The position numbers and the translations under genes were made by a program. DNA of 64,000 bases from Natrarchaeobaculum aegyptiacum (GTDB taxonomy: Archaea; Halobacteriota; Halobacteria; Halobacteriales; Natrialbaceae): the NCBI RefSeq assembly GCF_002156705.1, contig NZ_CP019893.1, positions 2,852,001 to 2,916,000 of the forward strand, given 5' to 3'. Shown here piece after piece: positions 54,904 through 63,936 of the stretch. Each line of letters opens with the position of its first letter. The first letter of the stretch is position 1. Under the pieces are notes generated by a model, which had not been told where the DNA came from, ran no database searches, and was given only the letters and a program-made list of their open reading frames with translations.

Positions 54904-54999
54904 ATGGACGTGATGACGCTGATGACGGTCGCACTGTTCGTGATCGTCATCGTCTGTCTGATCGCGTTGCTCTACATCTCCGCCTACTGGGAGGCGTAA
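54904..54999 (+). CDS. 31-aa single-span membrane micropeptide
   Basis: ATG 54904 to TAA 54999 encodes MDVMTLMTVALFVIVIVCLI followed by ALLYISAYWEA, a single membrane helix with an aromatic, acidic end. It lies alone between the divergent HD gene and pelA, 45 bp before the latter. The length is too small for usual gene finders. The clean hydrophobic composition and the position suggest a real gene, but homologues would have to be shown. Confidence 0.5.
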   Translation: MDVMTLMTVALFVIVIVCLIALLYISAYWEA

Positions 55000-55044
55000 C
55001 GATAATCCGGTGTTCTCTTACCACGCCTCCCCGAACCCTCGGGC

Positions 55045-56112
55045 ATGCAGATCAAAGACCGGGAGCCACTCGAGGGTGGGCGCGAACGGGTGACGGTCGT
55101 CCCCGAGAGCGTCGACGACCTCTGGCACCTCCAGTACGTCCTCGAGCCCGGCGATCGGGTCGCGGGTGACACGACCCGTCGAATCCAGCGCGACGACGAG
55201 CAGATGCGGGACACTGGCGGCGAGCGCGAACATATGTGGGTCGCCATCGCCGTCGACGACGTCGAGTTTCACCGCTTTGCGAACCGGCTTCGCGTCGGCG
55301 GCGAGATCGTCGCCTGTTCGCGCGAGGACCAGCTGGGATTCCACCACACGCTGAACGTCGAAGCGCGCGACGAGATCTCGATCGACAAGCGGTTCAAGCC
55401 CGACCAGGAGGCCCGCCTCGAGGAGGCTGAAGAGGCCGCCGAAAACCCGGACGTGGCGATCGCCACCGTCGAGGAGGGGCAGGCCCACGTTCACACGGTC
55501 GCCCAGTACGGCACCGAAGAGCGGGCGACGATCACGGGGACGACCGGCAAAGGCGAGTACGCCCGCGGTCGGTCCGAACTGTTCGCCGAACTCGCAACGG
55601 TCCTCAAACGGCAGGACGCCGACGCGATCATCCTCGCCGGTCCCGGGTTCACGAAACAGGACGCCTACAAGTACATCGAGGAGAACGAACCCGAAGTCGC
55701 CGAACAGGTGACGATGGTCGACACGGCGAGCGTCGGCGACCGGGGCGTCCACGAGGTGCTCAAACGCGGTGCCGTCGCGGACGTACAACAGGAGACCCGC
55801 ATCGAGCGCGAAGCCGAGTACATCGACGAACTCACCCAGCGCATCGCCCAGGGCGTCAAGGCGGCCTACGGGCCCGAAGAGGTGAAGAAAGCCGCCGAGT
55901 ACGGCGCGATCGACCGCTTGCTGATCCTCGACGACCGCCTGCGCAAGGAGCGCGGCCCCGACGGCGAGTGGCCCATCGACGTCGACGACGTCGTCCGCAC
56001 CGCCGAACAGAAAGGCGGCGAGGTCACGGTCTTCTCGAGTGAGTTCCCGCCCGGTCAGCAGCTCTCGAACCTCGGCGGGATTGCGGCACTGTTGCGGTAC
56101 CGACTCGAATGA
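55045..56112 (+). CDS. pelA: mRNA surveillance protein Pelota
   Basis: The 355-aa protein has the three eRF1-like domains of archaeal Pelota: the Sm-like N domain ([51 protein letters not shown]), the middle RNase-H-like domain ([20 protein letters not shown]) and the C domain ([40 protein letters not shown]). It rescues stalled ribosomes with aEF1A/ABCE1. No GGQ motif is present, as expected. Confidence 0.95.
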   Translation: MQIKDREPLEGGRERVTVVPESVDDLWHLQYVLEPGDRVAGDTTRRIQRDDEQMRDTGGEREHMWVAIAVDDVEFHRFANRLRVGGEIVACSREDQLGFHHTLNVEARDEISIDKRFKPDQEARLEEAEEAAENPDVAIATVEEGQAHVHTVAQYGTEERATITGTTGKGEYARGRSELFAELATVLKRQDADAIILAGPGFTKQDAYKYIEENEPEVAEQVTMVDTASVGDRGVHEVLKRGAVADVQQETRIEREAEYIDELTQRIAQGVKAAYGPEEVKKAAEYGAIDRLLILDDRLRKERGPDGEWPIDVDDVVRTAEQKGGEVTVFSSEFPPGQQLSNLGGIAALLRYRLE

Positions 56113-56237
56113 CCTGCGTCACGCTGTCTCTCCCCGTTACGCGTCAGGTCGGTCGCTAACGTCGATCGGGAGCAGACAGTCACCGATAGTGTCCACTGTC
56201 CTACACAATTAACACGCTCGTCGGTGTGCTGGACGCT

Positions 56238-57314
56238 ATGAGACAGCGGTACGTCCGATTCGCACTCGTGGTGTTTCTCGTCGGGCTCCTCCTCGCGTCC
56301 GTTCCAGCGACCGCGGTCGCCCAGTCGGAGACTGGCGTCGGTGGCGGCGTCGTCGTCCAGGATGGCGAGACCGTCGACAGCCTCGAGGGGGTCGCCGGCA
56401 GCGTCGTCGTCGAGGAAGGTGGGACCGTCACCGGTGACGTGAGCGGCCTCGCGGGCGACGTGCGCATCCACGGCACGGTCGAGGGCGACGTGAGCGCCGC
56501 CGCCGGGAGCCTCGTCATCGATGGGGAGGTCGCCAGCGACGTGAGCGCCGGTGCTGGAAACGTTCTCATTGCAGAAGACGGCGAGGTCGACGGCTCCCTG
56601 CAGGCCGGAGCCGGAACGGTCCAGATCGACGGTGCGATCGGCGGCGACGTCGCGGCGGGTGCCGAAACAGTCCGTCTCGGTGACGAGGCCAGCATCGAGG
56701 GCGACCTGACCTACGGCGGTTCGCTCGAGGGCAATACCGACGCCGTCGCCGGCGACGTGACCCACGATCCGACGATCGGACCCGAGGGCATTCCGACTGT
56801 CCAGCCGTTCGCCGAGTGGGCGGTTAGCGTCTACGCGCTGGCGCTCAACCTGTTGCTGGGGGCTGCACTCTTGCTCGTGTTCCCGCGGTTTTCGGCCACC
56901 GTCGCACGACGCGTCGCAACGTCGCCGGTCAGGAGCGGATTCGCCGGGCTCGGCGCGCTCGTCCTCGTCCCGGTCGCGCTGGTCGCGTTGCTGATCACGA
57001 TCCTCGGGATCCCGATCGCATTCGCCGGTGCCTTCCTGTTCGCGCTGTACGTCTGGATCGCCGTCATCTACGGCCGGTTCGCGGTCGCCGCCTGGATTCT
57101 CGGCCGCCTCGACGTTCACAACCGCTGGCTGGCGCTGCTGGTCGGGCTCGTCGGTGCCGCGCTGATCGGGCAGATTCCGTACCTCGGCGGGCTCGTGAAC
57201 TTCCTCCTGCTCCTCCTCGGGCTGGGTGCTGTCGCGCTCGCCCTGTACGACCGGCGGCGAGCTGGATCGGTGACCGCGGGAACCGGGGGACCAGCCGACG
57301 GTCCGGCGGAGTGA
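56238..57314 (+). CDS. Bactofilin-like beta-helix membrane protein
   Basis: The 358-aa protein (ATG 56238) begins with a signal peptide (VRFALVVFLVGLLLASVPAT), followed by about 130 residues of six-residue repeats (GDVSGLAGDVRIHGTVEGDV and similar), a bactofilin/polymer-forming-type beta-helix that would lie outside the membrane, and a C-terminal block of four or five membrane helices. This combination is known from haloarchaeal cell-surface proteins of unknown function. It may organise a surface or cytoskeletal scaffold. Confidence 0.8.
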   Translation: MRQRYVRFALVVFLVGLLLASVPATAVAQSETGVGGGVVVQDGETVDSLEGVAGSVVVEEGGTVTGDVSGLAGDVRIHGTVEGDVSAAAGSLVIDGEVASDVSAGAGNVLIAEDGEVDGSLQAGAGTVQIDGAIGGDVAAGAETVRLGDEASIEGDLTYGGSLEGNTDAVAGDVTHDPTIGPEGIPTVQPFAEWAVSVYALALNLLLGAALLLVFPRFSATVARRVATSPVRSGFAGLGALVLVPVALVALLITILGIPIAFAGAFLFALYVWIAVIYGRFAVAAWILGRLDVHNRWLALLVGLVGAALIGQIPYLGGLVNFLLLLLGLGAVALALYDRRRAGSVTAGTGGPADGPAE

Positions 57315-57555
57315 CTCGAGTCGAACGAGACGAACGACCGACTCGATCGACACGTTCGCCGTCGAGCCGGCGATATCGCGTTTCTCCGGACACCCGTCGA
57401 CAGCGGCTGTCCAGCCATCGAGGTGGTGCCGTGGCGGACGGATCGAACGCTTTCGATCTGGCGGATGTTGAATTATATTGGAATTATACGTTATCGACAA
57501 AACCGGGTGACAAGGGGCCAAAACTTATTTGTCAGTCTGCGGACTGGTCGGGATC

Positions 57556-58680
57556 ATGGAGAATTCGACGGAGACGACTGCCGAGAGCACTCCCCGGACA
57601 GGGAGAGCCAGGGGGACGCTCAGACGGGTCTACGATGCCCTTCGAACCGACGAATCGAAGGCCCACGTGACGATGATCACGTTCACGTTCGTCGCGATCG
57701 GGGCCGTCCTCTCGTTGCCCTTCGGCGTGATGCTGTTCCTCTGGGACATCCAGGTTGGTGTTGGCGGTGCTGCAATCGTGTCGTACCTCGGCGTGCAGAC
57801 GCTCTTCGCCTCGGGAATCCTCGCTGCGGGACTCGGGCTGTACGTCGGCTCACGGTCGAGCGATCACGTCACTGCACTGTCTGCCTCGGGTGTCGGCTCC
57901 TACCTCGGGTACGTCGGGATCGTGTTGACGATGGTGGTCGCGATTCGACTCGTCGGGAGCGACGTCGTCGTCTCTTCGCTCGGGTTCGAGATCGAAGGAT
58001 TCCTCGCCGAATTACTCGTCGCCGGCGTGGGAATCGGCATCGTCGGAGCAGGTGCCGGCTCGCTCGGCTACTCGAGCGGTGCCTCCCGTCCGGAGCCTCG
58101 AGACGCACGGCGAGACGAACGCCCGGACGTCGGTGACGTTCTCGGGCGGCTTCCCGGCACGATCACGGACCCGGAGACGAAGCGACCGGTTCTGACGGCG
58201 GTCTACGCCATTGGACTCGTGGGGCTCGGGTACGGGGTACTGACGATCTTGCTCAATTTCGCTGCCGGAGCGATCGTCGGCCCGTTGCTCGCGTACGTCG
58301 CGAGTCACGCCATCGTGTTTTCGGCCCCCTTGTTCGCGGCCTACCTCGGTGGCAAAGCCGGTGCCAGCTATTCGCTGGACCGGGCACTCGCCGTCGGTGT
58401 GCTCGGCGGCGGCGGTGGATTCGTCGCGATGGTCCTCGTGATGATCCTCGGCGGTGCGTATGGGCCGGGGGCTGACGTTGCGACCCTCGCATCCGCAGGG
58501 GCTGGCTTCGTCGACGGCGAGTACGCCGACGCCATGGTCGAGATGCTCGAGGTGTCGGTCAGCATGTCCCCACAGGGCTACGAACTCTCGCGAATCCTGG
58601 TGATTGGAACCCTCGCGAGCGCGATCGCCGGCGGTGTGGCCGCAGCACTCACGAACGGCATTCGACGGGTGATCAACTGA
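57556..58680 (+). CDS. Unknown polytopic membrane protein, 374 aa
   Basis: The protein has an S/T-rich N-terminus and eight or more hydrophobic helices (ITFTFVAIGAVLSLPFGVML, LVGLGYGVLTILLNFAAGAI and others). A TATA-like AACTTATTTG about 30 nt before the ATG suggests a leaderless transcript. It overlaps the next membrane-protein gene by one base. Family not recognised. Confidence 0.7.
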   Translation: MENSTETTAESTPRTGRARGTLRRVYDALRTDESKAHVTMITFTFVAIGAVLSLPFGVMLFLWDIQVGVGGAAIVSYLGVQTLFASGILAAGLGLYVGSRSSDHVTALSASGVGSYLGYVGIVLTMVVAIRLVGSDVVVSSLGFEIEGFLAELLVAGVGIGIVGAGAGSLGYSSGASRPEPRDARRDERPDVGDVLGRLPGTITDPETKRPVLTAVYAIGLVGLGYGVLTILLNFAAGAIVGPLLAYVASHAIVFSAPLFAAYLGGKAGASYSLDRALAVGVLGGGGGFVAMVLVMILGGAYGPGADVATLASAGAGFVDGEYADAMVEMLEVSVSMSPQGYELSRILVIGTLASAIAGGVAAALTNGIRRVIN

Positions 58681-59633
58681 TGACAGACGACAGTGCACAC
58701 GACGACGAGACGACGGCACCGGACGCCACGCCGCCGACCGATTCCGGGGAGACGGGCCCCGAACGCGCGGACGAGGTGGAGACGACCCAGGACGACCACG
58801 GCGCCACCACCGGGTCGCCCGCCGATGAACCCGGCGACGGCGTTGAGTCAACCACCGACGAACCTGAAGACACTGCGGAGACTCCCACGAACGAGTCCGA
58901 GAACGCGACGGCGGCCGACTCGAGTGACGTGCTCACCCGATTCGTCGACGACACCGTCGACCGGCTCGGAGAAACTGACGTCCAGCGTGGAATTGGTGAG
59001 TTTGCGAGCGTATTCGCCGCTGCCGGCTTCGGACTGGCTATCCTGGTACTGGTGTCGCTCGTTCGGCTCGTCGGCGTCGACTACACCACGATGGTCGGGA
59101 TGGTCGAGGGACTGTTGACCCTCCAGGAGGTGACGATCGTCCTCAGTGGAGTCGCGATAGCTGGGCTGGTCAATTACGTGCTGCTGGCGGGACTCGTCGG
59201 CGTCGAGTCGACGGTTCGGTTCCCCAACCGCGGCCGGGCGATCACGGTCGCGGCCCTCGGTTCGGCGGTCGGCGTCGTCGTCATGATCGGCGTGCTGGTC
59301 GTCGCGACGACGGTTGGCGTCGCCGCCGTCGGCCTGGTCGCACCGGCGTCAGACGAAGTTGGCGCCGGCGAACTCCCGGGTGACGGTGACGATCCGTTCG
59401 GCGACGAGCAATCGGCCGGTGACAATCCGTTTGCCGAGGACCAGTCGACCGGCGAGGACCAGACTGACTCCACCGAAGATGGCGCTGATGATGGTCTGGA
59501 TCTCCCGATCCTGGAGGTCATCGGTGCCATTTTCGGCGCAGTTATCTACGCCGTTGTTGCGGCCGTGCTCGCTGGACTCGCCGCGGGTGCGAGTGCGTAC
59601 CTGACGACCCGGTACGGAACGACCGCGGTCTGA
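58680..59633 (+). CDS. Unknown membrane protein with long acidic N-terminal and internal linkers, 317 aa
   Basis: The first 80 residues are an acidic, T/E/P-rich disordered region. Then come four or five membrane helices (SVFAAAGFGLAILVLVSLVR, ITVAALGSAVGVVVMIGVLV) separated by a second acidic linker with repeated DPFGDEQSAGDNPFAEDQ. It overlaps the upstream gene by ATGA, so the two form a unit. Function unknown. Confidence 0.7.
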   Translation: MTDDSAHDDETTAPDATPPTDSGETGPERADEVETTQDDHGATTGSPADEPGDGVESTTDEPEDTAETPTNESENATAADSSDVLTRFVDDTVDRLGETDVQRGIGEFASVFAAAGFGLAILVLVSLVRLVGVDYTTMVGMVEGLLTLQEVTIVLSGVAIAGLVNYVLLAGLVGVESTVRFPNRGRAITVAALGSAVGVVVMIGVLVVATTVGVAAVGLVAPASDEVGAGELPGDGDDPFGDEQSAGDNPFAEDQSTGEDQTDSTEDGADDGLDLPILEVIGAIFGAVIYAVVAAVLAGLAAGASAYLTTRYGTTAV

Positions 59634-59682
59634 TCCCGACTGACTTCGCCCCGGCCGTTCTCGTCTCCGTTCCGATGTCCCC

Positions 59683-59928
59683 CTAGCCACGCATCTCTGC
59701 GTCGACCGCCGTCCGGACGACGCGGGCGATGCCCAGCATGGCGACGAAGGTCCCGATGAAGACGACCGCGGCGAGCAGGAAGAAGCCGATGGCGAGCGCG
59801 CCCGGGTTTCCGAACTGGAGCAGGTGTGTGATCAGGAACCGGTAGGTCAACAGCACGAACAGAAAGCCCGCGGCGACGTAGGCCGACCCGCGCCAGTAGG
59901 CGCCGTACTCTTCCGGTGACAGTTCCAT
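59683..59928 (-). CDS. Small membrane protein, 81 aa
   Basis: From ATG 59928 (MELSPEEYGAYWRGSAYVAA) the product has two membrane helices (SAYVAAGFLFVLLTYRFLIT and IGFFLLAAVVFIGTFVAMLG). It lies between the membrane-protein pair and truA. Function unknown. Confidence 0.65.
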   Translation of the reverse strand: MELSPEEYGAYWRGSAYVAAGFLFVLLTYRFLITHLLQFGNPGALAIGFFLLAAVVFIGTFVAMLGIARVVRTAVDAEMRG

Positions 59929-60018
59929 GCAATCCGGTGGTTCGTCAGCCCTCAAAGCACTGCCGGACGACTCGAGTCCAGAAGGGAACCCCGTCGCCCG
60001 AAATCGCGTCTCGAGCGG

Positions 60019-60876
60019 TCACTCCGATCCGTCGGGCTGACTCGCGTCGTCGGTGACGATTCCGCCTGCGATTTCGTCTGCGACGCGAGCGCCGGTTCGT
60101 CGCTCGACAGCCCGCGTCTCGAAGATTCCGCGAGCGCGGTGGGCAGCTTCGGGGTCCACCGAGAACGCGAGGTCCGGGTAATCGACGTGGGAGAGAATCA
60201 ACGGTTCCGCCGGAACGGGGGCGATTCCCTCGTGTCCGGGGAGGGGGTCGGGTTCGAGGACGCGGTCGATTTTCTCGAGCGGTTCTTTTCCTGTGGCGAC
60301 GCCGTGTGCGAGCGAGACGAGGCGGCGGACGAGTTCGCGGGCGAAGCCGCCGGCAGTGACGGTCACGACGAGGTAGTCACCGTCGCGGGTCGCCTCGAGT
60401 GTCGGCGATCGCTCCGTGTTGTGGTCGTCCGGCGTGAGGTTGTGGAAGTCGTGGGTGCCGGAGAGGGCGTCACAGGCAGCCCGAAACCGGTCGTCATCGC
60501 AGTCACCGTCGGGTGGCGCGAACAGGTGATACGTATAGGTTCGACTGCTCGCGTGGTGGGTGGCGTGAAAATCGGGCGGTGCCGGCGCACTCGCCCACGC
60601 GCGAATCGACGCCGGGAGTTCGGCGTTCAGTGCCCGAGGAGTGAGCCACTCGGGCGACTCGAGGGTGATCGTCTGGGCGAGTGCGGAGACGCCGGCGTCG
60701 GTTCGGCCGGCCGCGGCGTAGCCGTCGGGTTTGTCGACGTCGGGGGTGAGGACCTCGAGACGGCGGAGTGCGTCGAAGATGGCGTCCTCGACGGTCTCGC
60801 CGTGAGGCTGGCGCTGGAATCCCCGGAAGGGTGTGCCGTCGTAGGCGATCCGGAACGCACGCAGGGCCGTTGCCAT
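60019..60876 (-). CDS. truA: tRNA pseudouridine synthase TruA
   Basis: The 285-aa enzyme isomerises uridines 38-40 of tRNA. The catalytic aspartate D60 lies in GRTDAGVSALAQ. The start MATALRAFRIAYDGTPFRGF and the TFHDFHNLTP-like and GFARELVRRLVSLAHGVATG segments are typical of the family. Confidence 0.95.
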   Translation of the reverse strand: MATALRAFRIAYDGTPFRGFQRQPHGETVEDAIFDALRRLEVLTPDVDKPDGYAAAGRTDAGVSALAQTITLESPEWLTPRALNAELPASIRAWASAPAPPDFHATHHASSRTYTYHLFAPPDGDCDDDRFRAACDALSGTHDFHNLTPDDHNTERSPTLEATRDGDYLVVTVTAGGFARELVRRLVSLAHGVATGKEPLEKIDRVLEPDPLPGHEGIAPVPAEPLILSHVDYPDLAFSVDPEAAHRARGIFETRAVERRTGARVADEIAGGIVTDDASQPDGSE

Positions 60877-60925
60877 CTGGTCGATGGTTCGAGGCCAGGG
60901 TGTTAGCCCCGTCGGTCCTCTTTAC

Positions 60926-61657
60926 CTAGAGTTCGACCGCCATCATCACCTCGTCGACGTAGTGGCCGTTGAGCTTGTAGTGGTCCTCTCGCACCGCCTC
61001 GGTCTCCCAGTCGTGAGCTTCGAGGAAGGCGATGGCGTCTTCGTTGCTCGAGGGGACGCTCTGGTAGACCTTCTCGTAGCCGTTCGAGCCGGCCCACTCG
61101 AGCCCGCGTGCGAGGAGGTGGGCGCCGATGCCGTACCCACGATACTCCTCGAGAACGCCGACGGTCAACTCGGCAGTGTGTGAGAGTTTCTCGACTTCCG
61201 GCGCGTAGAGGTGGACCCAGCCGACCACCTCCTCTTCGACCGTTGCGACGAAGAACATCCGGGACTCGAGTTCGTTGTGCCGGAGCAGTGCCTCCTGATG
61301 GTCGATTTCGTCGGCGACGCTTTCGGCTTCGATGTAGGTCTTCTCTTCGGCGACCTGCCGGATCGCACCGACGATTCCCGTCAGGTCTTCCTGTCTGGCC
61401 GGTCTGATGTGGAACTCGAGGTCCTCGGTGACGTACTCCTCGGCCGTCCCGGCGTCGATCGTCACCCGGAGTTTTCCGTCTGTTTCCTCGAGGCGACCGT
61501 CGCGTTTGAGGATCGCGACGTGGTGGCGGAACCCGCCGGGGTCGACCCCGAGAGCGCCCTGTGCGTCCTCGGCGTCGACCGCACCGTGGCGCTCGACGTA
61601 CTCGTAGATCTGTTTCCGGTCCTCGTGACCGAACTCGAGTGATTCACTCATTCCCAT
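60926..61657 (-). CDS. HTH-GNAT fusion: N-terminal winged helix with acetyltransferase
   Basis: The product (243 aa from ATG 61657) has an N-terminal HTH (RKQIYEYVERHGAVDAEDAQ, GFRHHVAILKRDGRLEE) and a C-terminal GNAT domain from about residue 80 (FHIRPARQEDLTGIVGAIRQ; acetyl-CoA loop VLEEYRGYGIGAHLLARGL; terminal HYKLNGHYVDEVMMAVEL). Known relatives are annotated as ribosomal-type or generic acetyltransferases. An operator-like palindrome at the start suggests self-regulation through the HTH. Confidence 0.85.
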   Translation of the reverse strand: MGMSESLEFGHEDRKQIYEYVERHGAVDAEDAQGALGVDPGGFRHHVAILKRDGRLEETDGKLRVTIDAGTAEEYVTEDLEFHIRPARQEDLTGIVGAIRQVAEEKTYIEAESVADEIDHQEALLRHNELESRMFFVATVEEEVVGWVHLYAPEVEKLSHTAELTVGVLEEYRGYGIGAHLLARGLEWAGSNGYEKVYQSVPSSNEDAIAFLEAHDWETEAVREDHYKLNGHYVDEVMMAVEL

Positions 61658-61690
61658 GGTATGGCATACCAGACCACCATACTTAATCGT
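61658..61690 (-). promoter_or_regulatory. Promoter/operator of the HTH-GNAT gene
   Basis: GGTATGGCATACC (61658-61670), a 6-bp inverted repeat around one base, lies directly before the ATG. A TATA-like TTAAGTATG is about 25 nt upstream on the minus strand. The transcript would thus be leaderless and the palindrome would overlap the transcription start, a good repressor position. Confidence 0.55.
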
Positions 61691-61888
61691 TAGCGATAGC
61701 GGGTCACGAACGTCTGTACTACCGATCGGCCGAACTGTCGTGACGGCCCGAACGATCGGGTAGTTCCGAATTTTAATGTACTCACACGTGAATCCTGTCG
61801 GACTTGCCGCCACCGTTCGTGAGAACGTGTACGTGGAAAGCGGCTCGAGCGGCCGAGCGGCCGTGGTGGCTCTTTCGATGCGCGAAAC

Positions 61889-62338
61889 ATGCTCGAACTC
61901 GAACTACTGGTTGCTGGCTGTGTCCTGATCGCGACGCTCGTGGCGGGACTGGTAGCACACGAATCGGCACACGCACTCGTTCTTCGGCTCGTTGGGATCG
62001 AGTACGAGGTCTCGTTCTTCTCCGGTCGGCGTGGTCTCCTTCCACGGCTGGCGAGCTGTCCCTGGGCGTCCGTCCGGCCGATTCCGACGGGTTGAGAGCC
62101 GGTCTGGACTCTCAGGATTGCTGCCCTGTCACCCGCACTACTCGCGGTCCCACCGCTTGCACTGGGACTCAGCGGTGGAATCGCGGCCGATTCGCCGATC
62201 CTCACGGCGGCGATGATCGGGTGGCTTGCCTGTTCGATCCCCAGCCCGCAGGACTTCTCGGTCGCGTTCTACGCTCACCGAGCACTCGAGGGTGCAAACG
62301 GAGACGAGAGCGGCGAGTTCCGCTCGCACGCCGACTGA
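61889..62338 (+). pseudogene. Membrane zinc-protease-like gene with in-frame TGA
   Basis: The frame starts MLELELLVAGCVLIATLVAG and contains an HExxH-type motif (VAHESAHALVLRLVG) inside a hydrophobic region, typical of M50-like haloarchaeal membrane proteins. A TGA at 62093-62095 interrupts it, after which the same frame continues with a second membrane part and the SIPSPQDFSVAFYAHRAL segment to a stop at 62336. One nonsense change has broken it; only the N-terminal 68 codons would be translated. Confidence 0.6.
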
Positions 62339-62631
62339 ATCCCGCGGCGGGGTCGGAAGAGATATCCAACCGCTCGAGCAGTCGCGTCGACTTCGACGCC
62401 GGTCGCCAGCTACGGGGTCGCAGCGAATTCGCCTCCGCTCCACCGGCTTCGACTCGAGAAATCGAACCGTACCGGTGGTGCTCGCAGTCCAGATCGCCTG
62501 CCCAAATTGCAGCGTCGCCGGCCAGGACGTGATCTAGACAGGAACTTCCTCTGGATCTCGGTCCCAGTGGCGGTGCTGGGCGATGGCGTCACGGAACGAC
62601 GAGAGGCGGGACCCCGGTACAGCAGCCCGTC

Positions 62632-63021
62632 TCAATGCTCGACGAACTCGAGCAGGATGCCACCGGTATCCTTCGGGTGGAGAAACGCCACCGTGTGCCC
62701 CCACGCGCCCGGCCGCGGCTCCTCGTCGATCAGGGTCACGTCGTGGTCGCGTGCCCGCTCGAGTGCTGCCTCGATGTCGTCGGTCGCCAGCGCGAGGTGG
62801 TGGATCCCCGGCCCGTTCTTCTCGAGGTATCGGGCGATGGTTCCTTCCTCGAGGGGCTCGAGCAGTTCCAAGTAGCCGTCGCCGAGGTCGAGGAAGACGA
62901 CGCGCATGCCGTCGAACTTCTCTTCGTGGACGGCCTCGAGGCCGAAGAGGTCCTCGTACAGCGCGGCGAGGTCACGGGCGTCCTCGGTGGCGATCCCGGC
63001 GTGGTCGAAGTGAACGTCCAT
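62632..63021 (-). CDS. mce: Methylmalonyl-CoA epimerase
   Basis: The 129-aa VOC-fold enzyme interconverts methylmalonyl-CoA epimers. Metal ligands fit H7, E52, H75 and E126 (HFDHAGIA, LELLEP, GIHHLALA, ILLEFVEH). A TATA-like GATATATGA about 27 nt before the ATG indicates a leaderless transcript. Mutase subunits are not adjacent. Confidence 0.93.
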   Translation of the reverse strand: MDVHFDHAGIATEDARDLAALYEDLFGLEAVHEEKFDGMRVVFLDLGDGYLELLEPLEEGTIARYLEKNGPGIHHLALATDDIEAALERARDHDVTLIDEEPRPGAWGHTVAFLHPKDTGGILLEFVEH

Positions 63022-63153
63022 GATCGACCGTTACCGACCACCCATCATATATCGACGGGGTTCGGCGTCGCTGTCGGTCGCCCGCTGTCGCCGAATCGGG
63101 ACCGAGCGGACGTTACAGGAAGCTTATGTGATTTCGGTAACTATCTCCCGGCG

Positions 63154-63468
63154 ATGTACGTTACGAACACTGAAACGGTCCCCGACGGCGAAGTCGTCGA
63201 AGTACTCGGCATCGCCCGCGGTAACACCGTCGAGGCCAGAAACGTCGGCCGCGACATCACCCAGGGCATCCGAAATATGTTCGGCGGCGAGCTGAAGGCC
63301 TACTCCGACCTCCTCTCGAAAGCGCGAGACGAGGCCATCGTTCGCATGGAGGCCGACGCCGAGGAGATGGGTGCCGACGCGGTCGTCAACGTCCGCCTCG
63401 AGACGTCACAGATCACCGACGGCGGTTCGGAAGTGATGGCCTACGGAACGGCTGTTCGCCTCCGGTAG
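63154..63468 (+). CDS. YbjQ/UPF0145-family protein
   Basis: The 104-aa protein begins MYVTNTETVPDGEVVEVLGI, followed by the family segments GNTVEARNVGRDITQGIRNM and ADAEEMGADAVVNVRLETS. YbjQ proteins are small pentameric proteins of unclear function, sometimes called heavy-metal-binding. The frame is complete and ends with TAG. Confidence 0.88.
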   Translation: MYVTNTETVPDGEVVEVLGIARGNTVEARNVGRDITQGIRNMFGGELKAYSDLLSKARDEAIVRMEADAEEMGADAVVNVRLETSQITDGGSEVMAYGTAVRLR

Positions 63469-63564
63469 CACGCCAGCGCCATTTCAAACAGTGTGAACCC
63501 TTGCCCTTGACACCCTCCTCCCACTGAACAGTAGACGTCGAACCTAATTTGCGCCGTTGCTGGC

Positions 63565-63750
63565 AGGGAGGTCGTCCACACGCTGCAGCAACCCGACACA
63601 CCCATCTCGATGCTGCCCAAAACAGAGGTCGAGATGGAGGTCGATCCCGATCCGGCGGCCGAACGCGAAGCCGACGAGATCGCCAGTCAGATCATGCGTG
63701 GCTGGGAGACTGGCCCCGGGGCCCCGATTGTCCGTCGCAATCCGGTACGG
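63565..63750 (+). pseudogene. DUF4157 (eCIS cargo) fragment
   Basis: The frame reads HTLQQPDTPISMLPKTEVEM then EVDPDPAAEREADEIASQIM, matching the segment that follows the HELAH motif in DUF4157 proteins (HVKQQNGGAPISMMPQEG then IDPDP-x-x-EREAD at 4214-5437). The zincin motif itself is missing on the left, and the sequence ends near 63750 against a Pvc16-like fragment on the opposite strand. It is a leftover. Confidence 0.65.
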
Positions 63751-63906
63751 ATACACTGCGAGTTCGAGCCCGGAGAGCGAATCGACCGCATCAGGAGCAA
63801 CTGCTTCGATCCCGGACGGATCGAGTGGCGTTGCCGCTTCCGCCGCGTGCTCCCGCAAGAGTTCGACGATCGCCGTCGTCACGTCGGCTATGGCGCTGTA
63901 CGTCAT
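63745..63906 (-). pseudogene. 5' part of a Pvc16-like (DUF4255) eCIS gene
   Basis: The minus-strand frame from ATG 63906 reads MTYSAIADVTTAIVELLREH, a linker, then AVAPDAVDSLSGLELAVYPY, which is the conserved beginning of DUF4255 (Pvc16) proteins. After about 55 residues the similarity ends and the frame runs antisense through the DUF4157 fragment. It is the truncated start of an eCIS cap/terminator-type gene. Confidence 0.55.
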
Positions 63907-63936
63907 CGGTTCGGGTATTGTCGGTGATGGCGGGTG

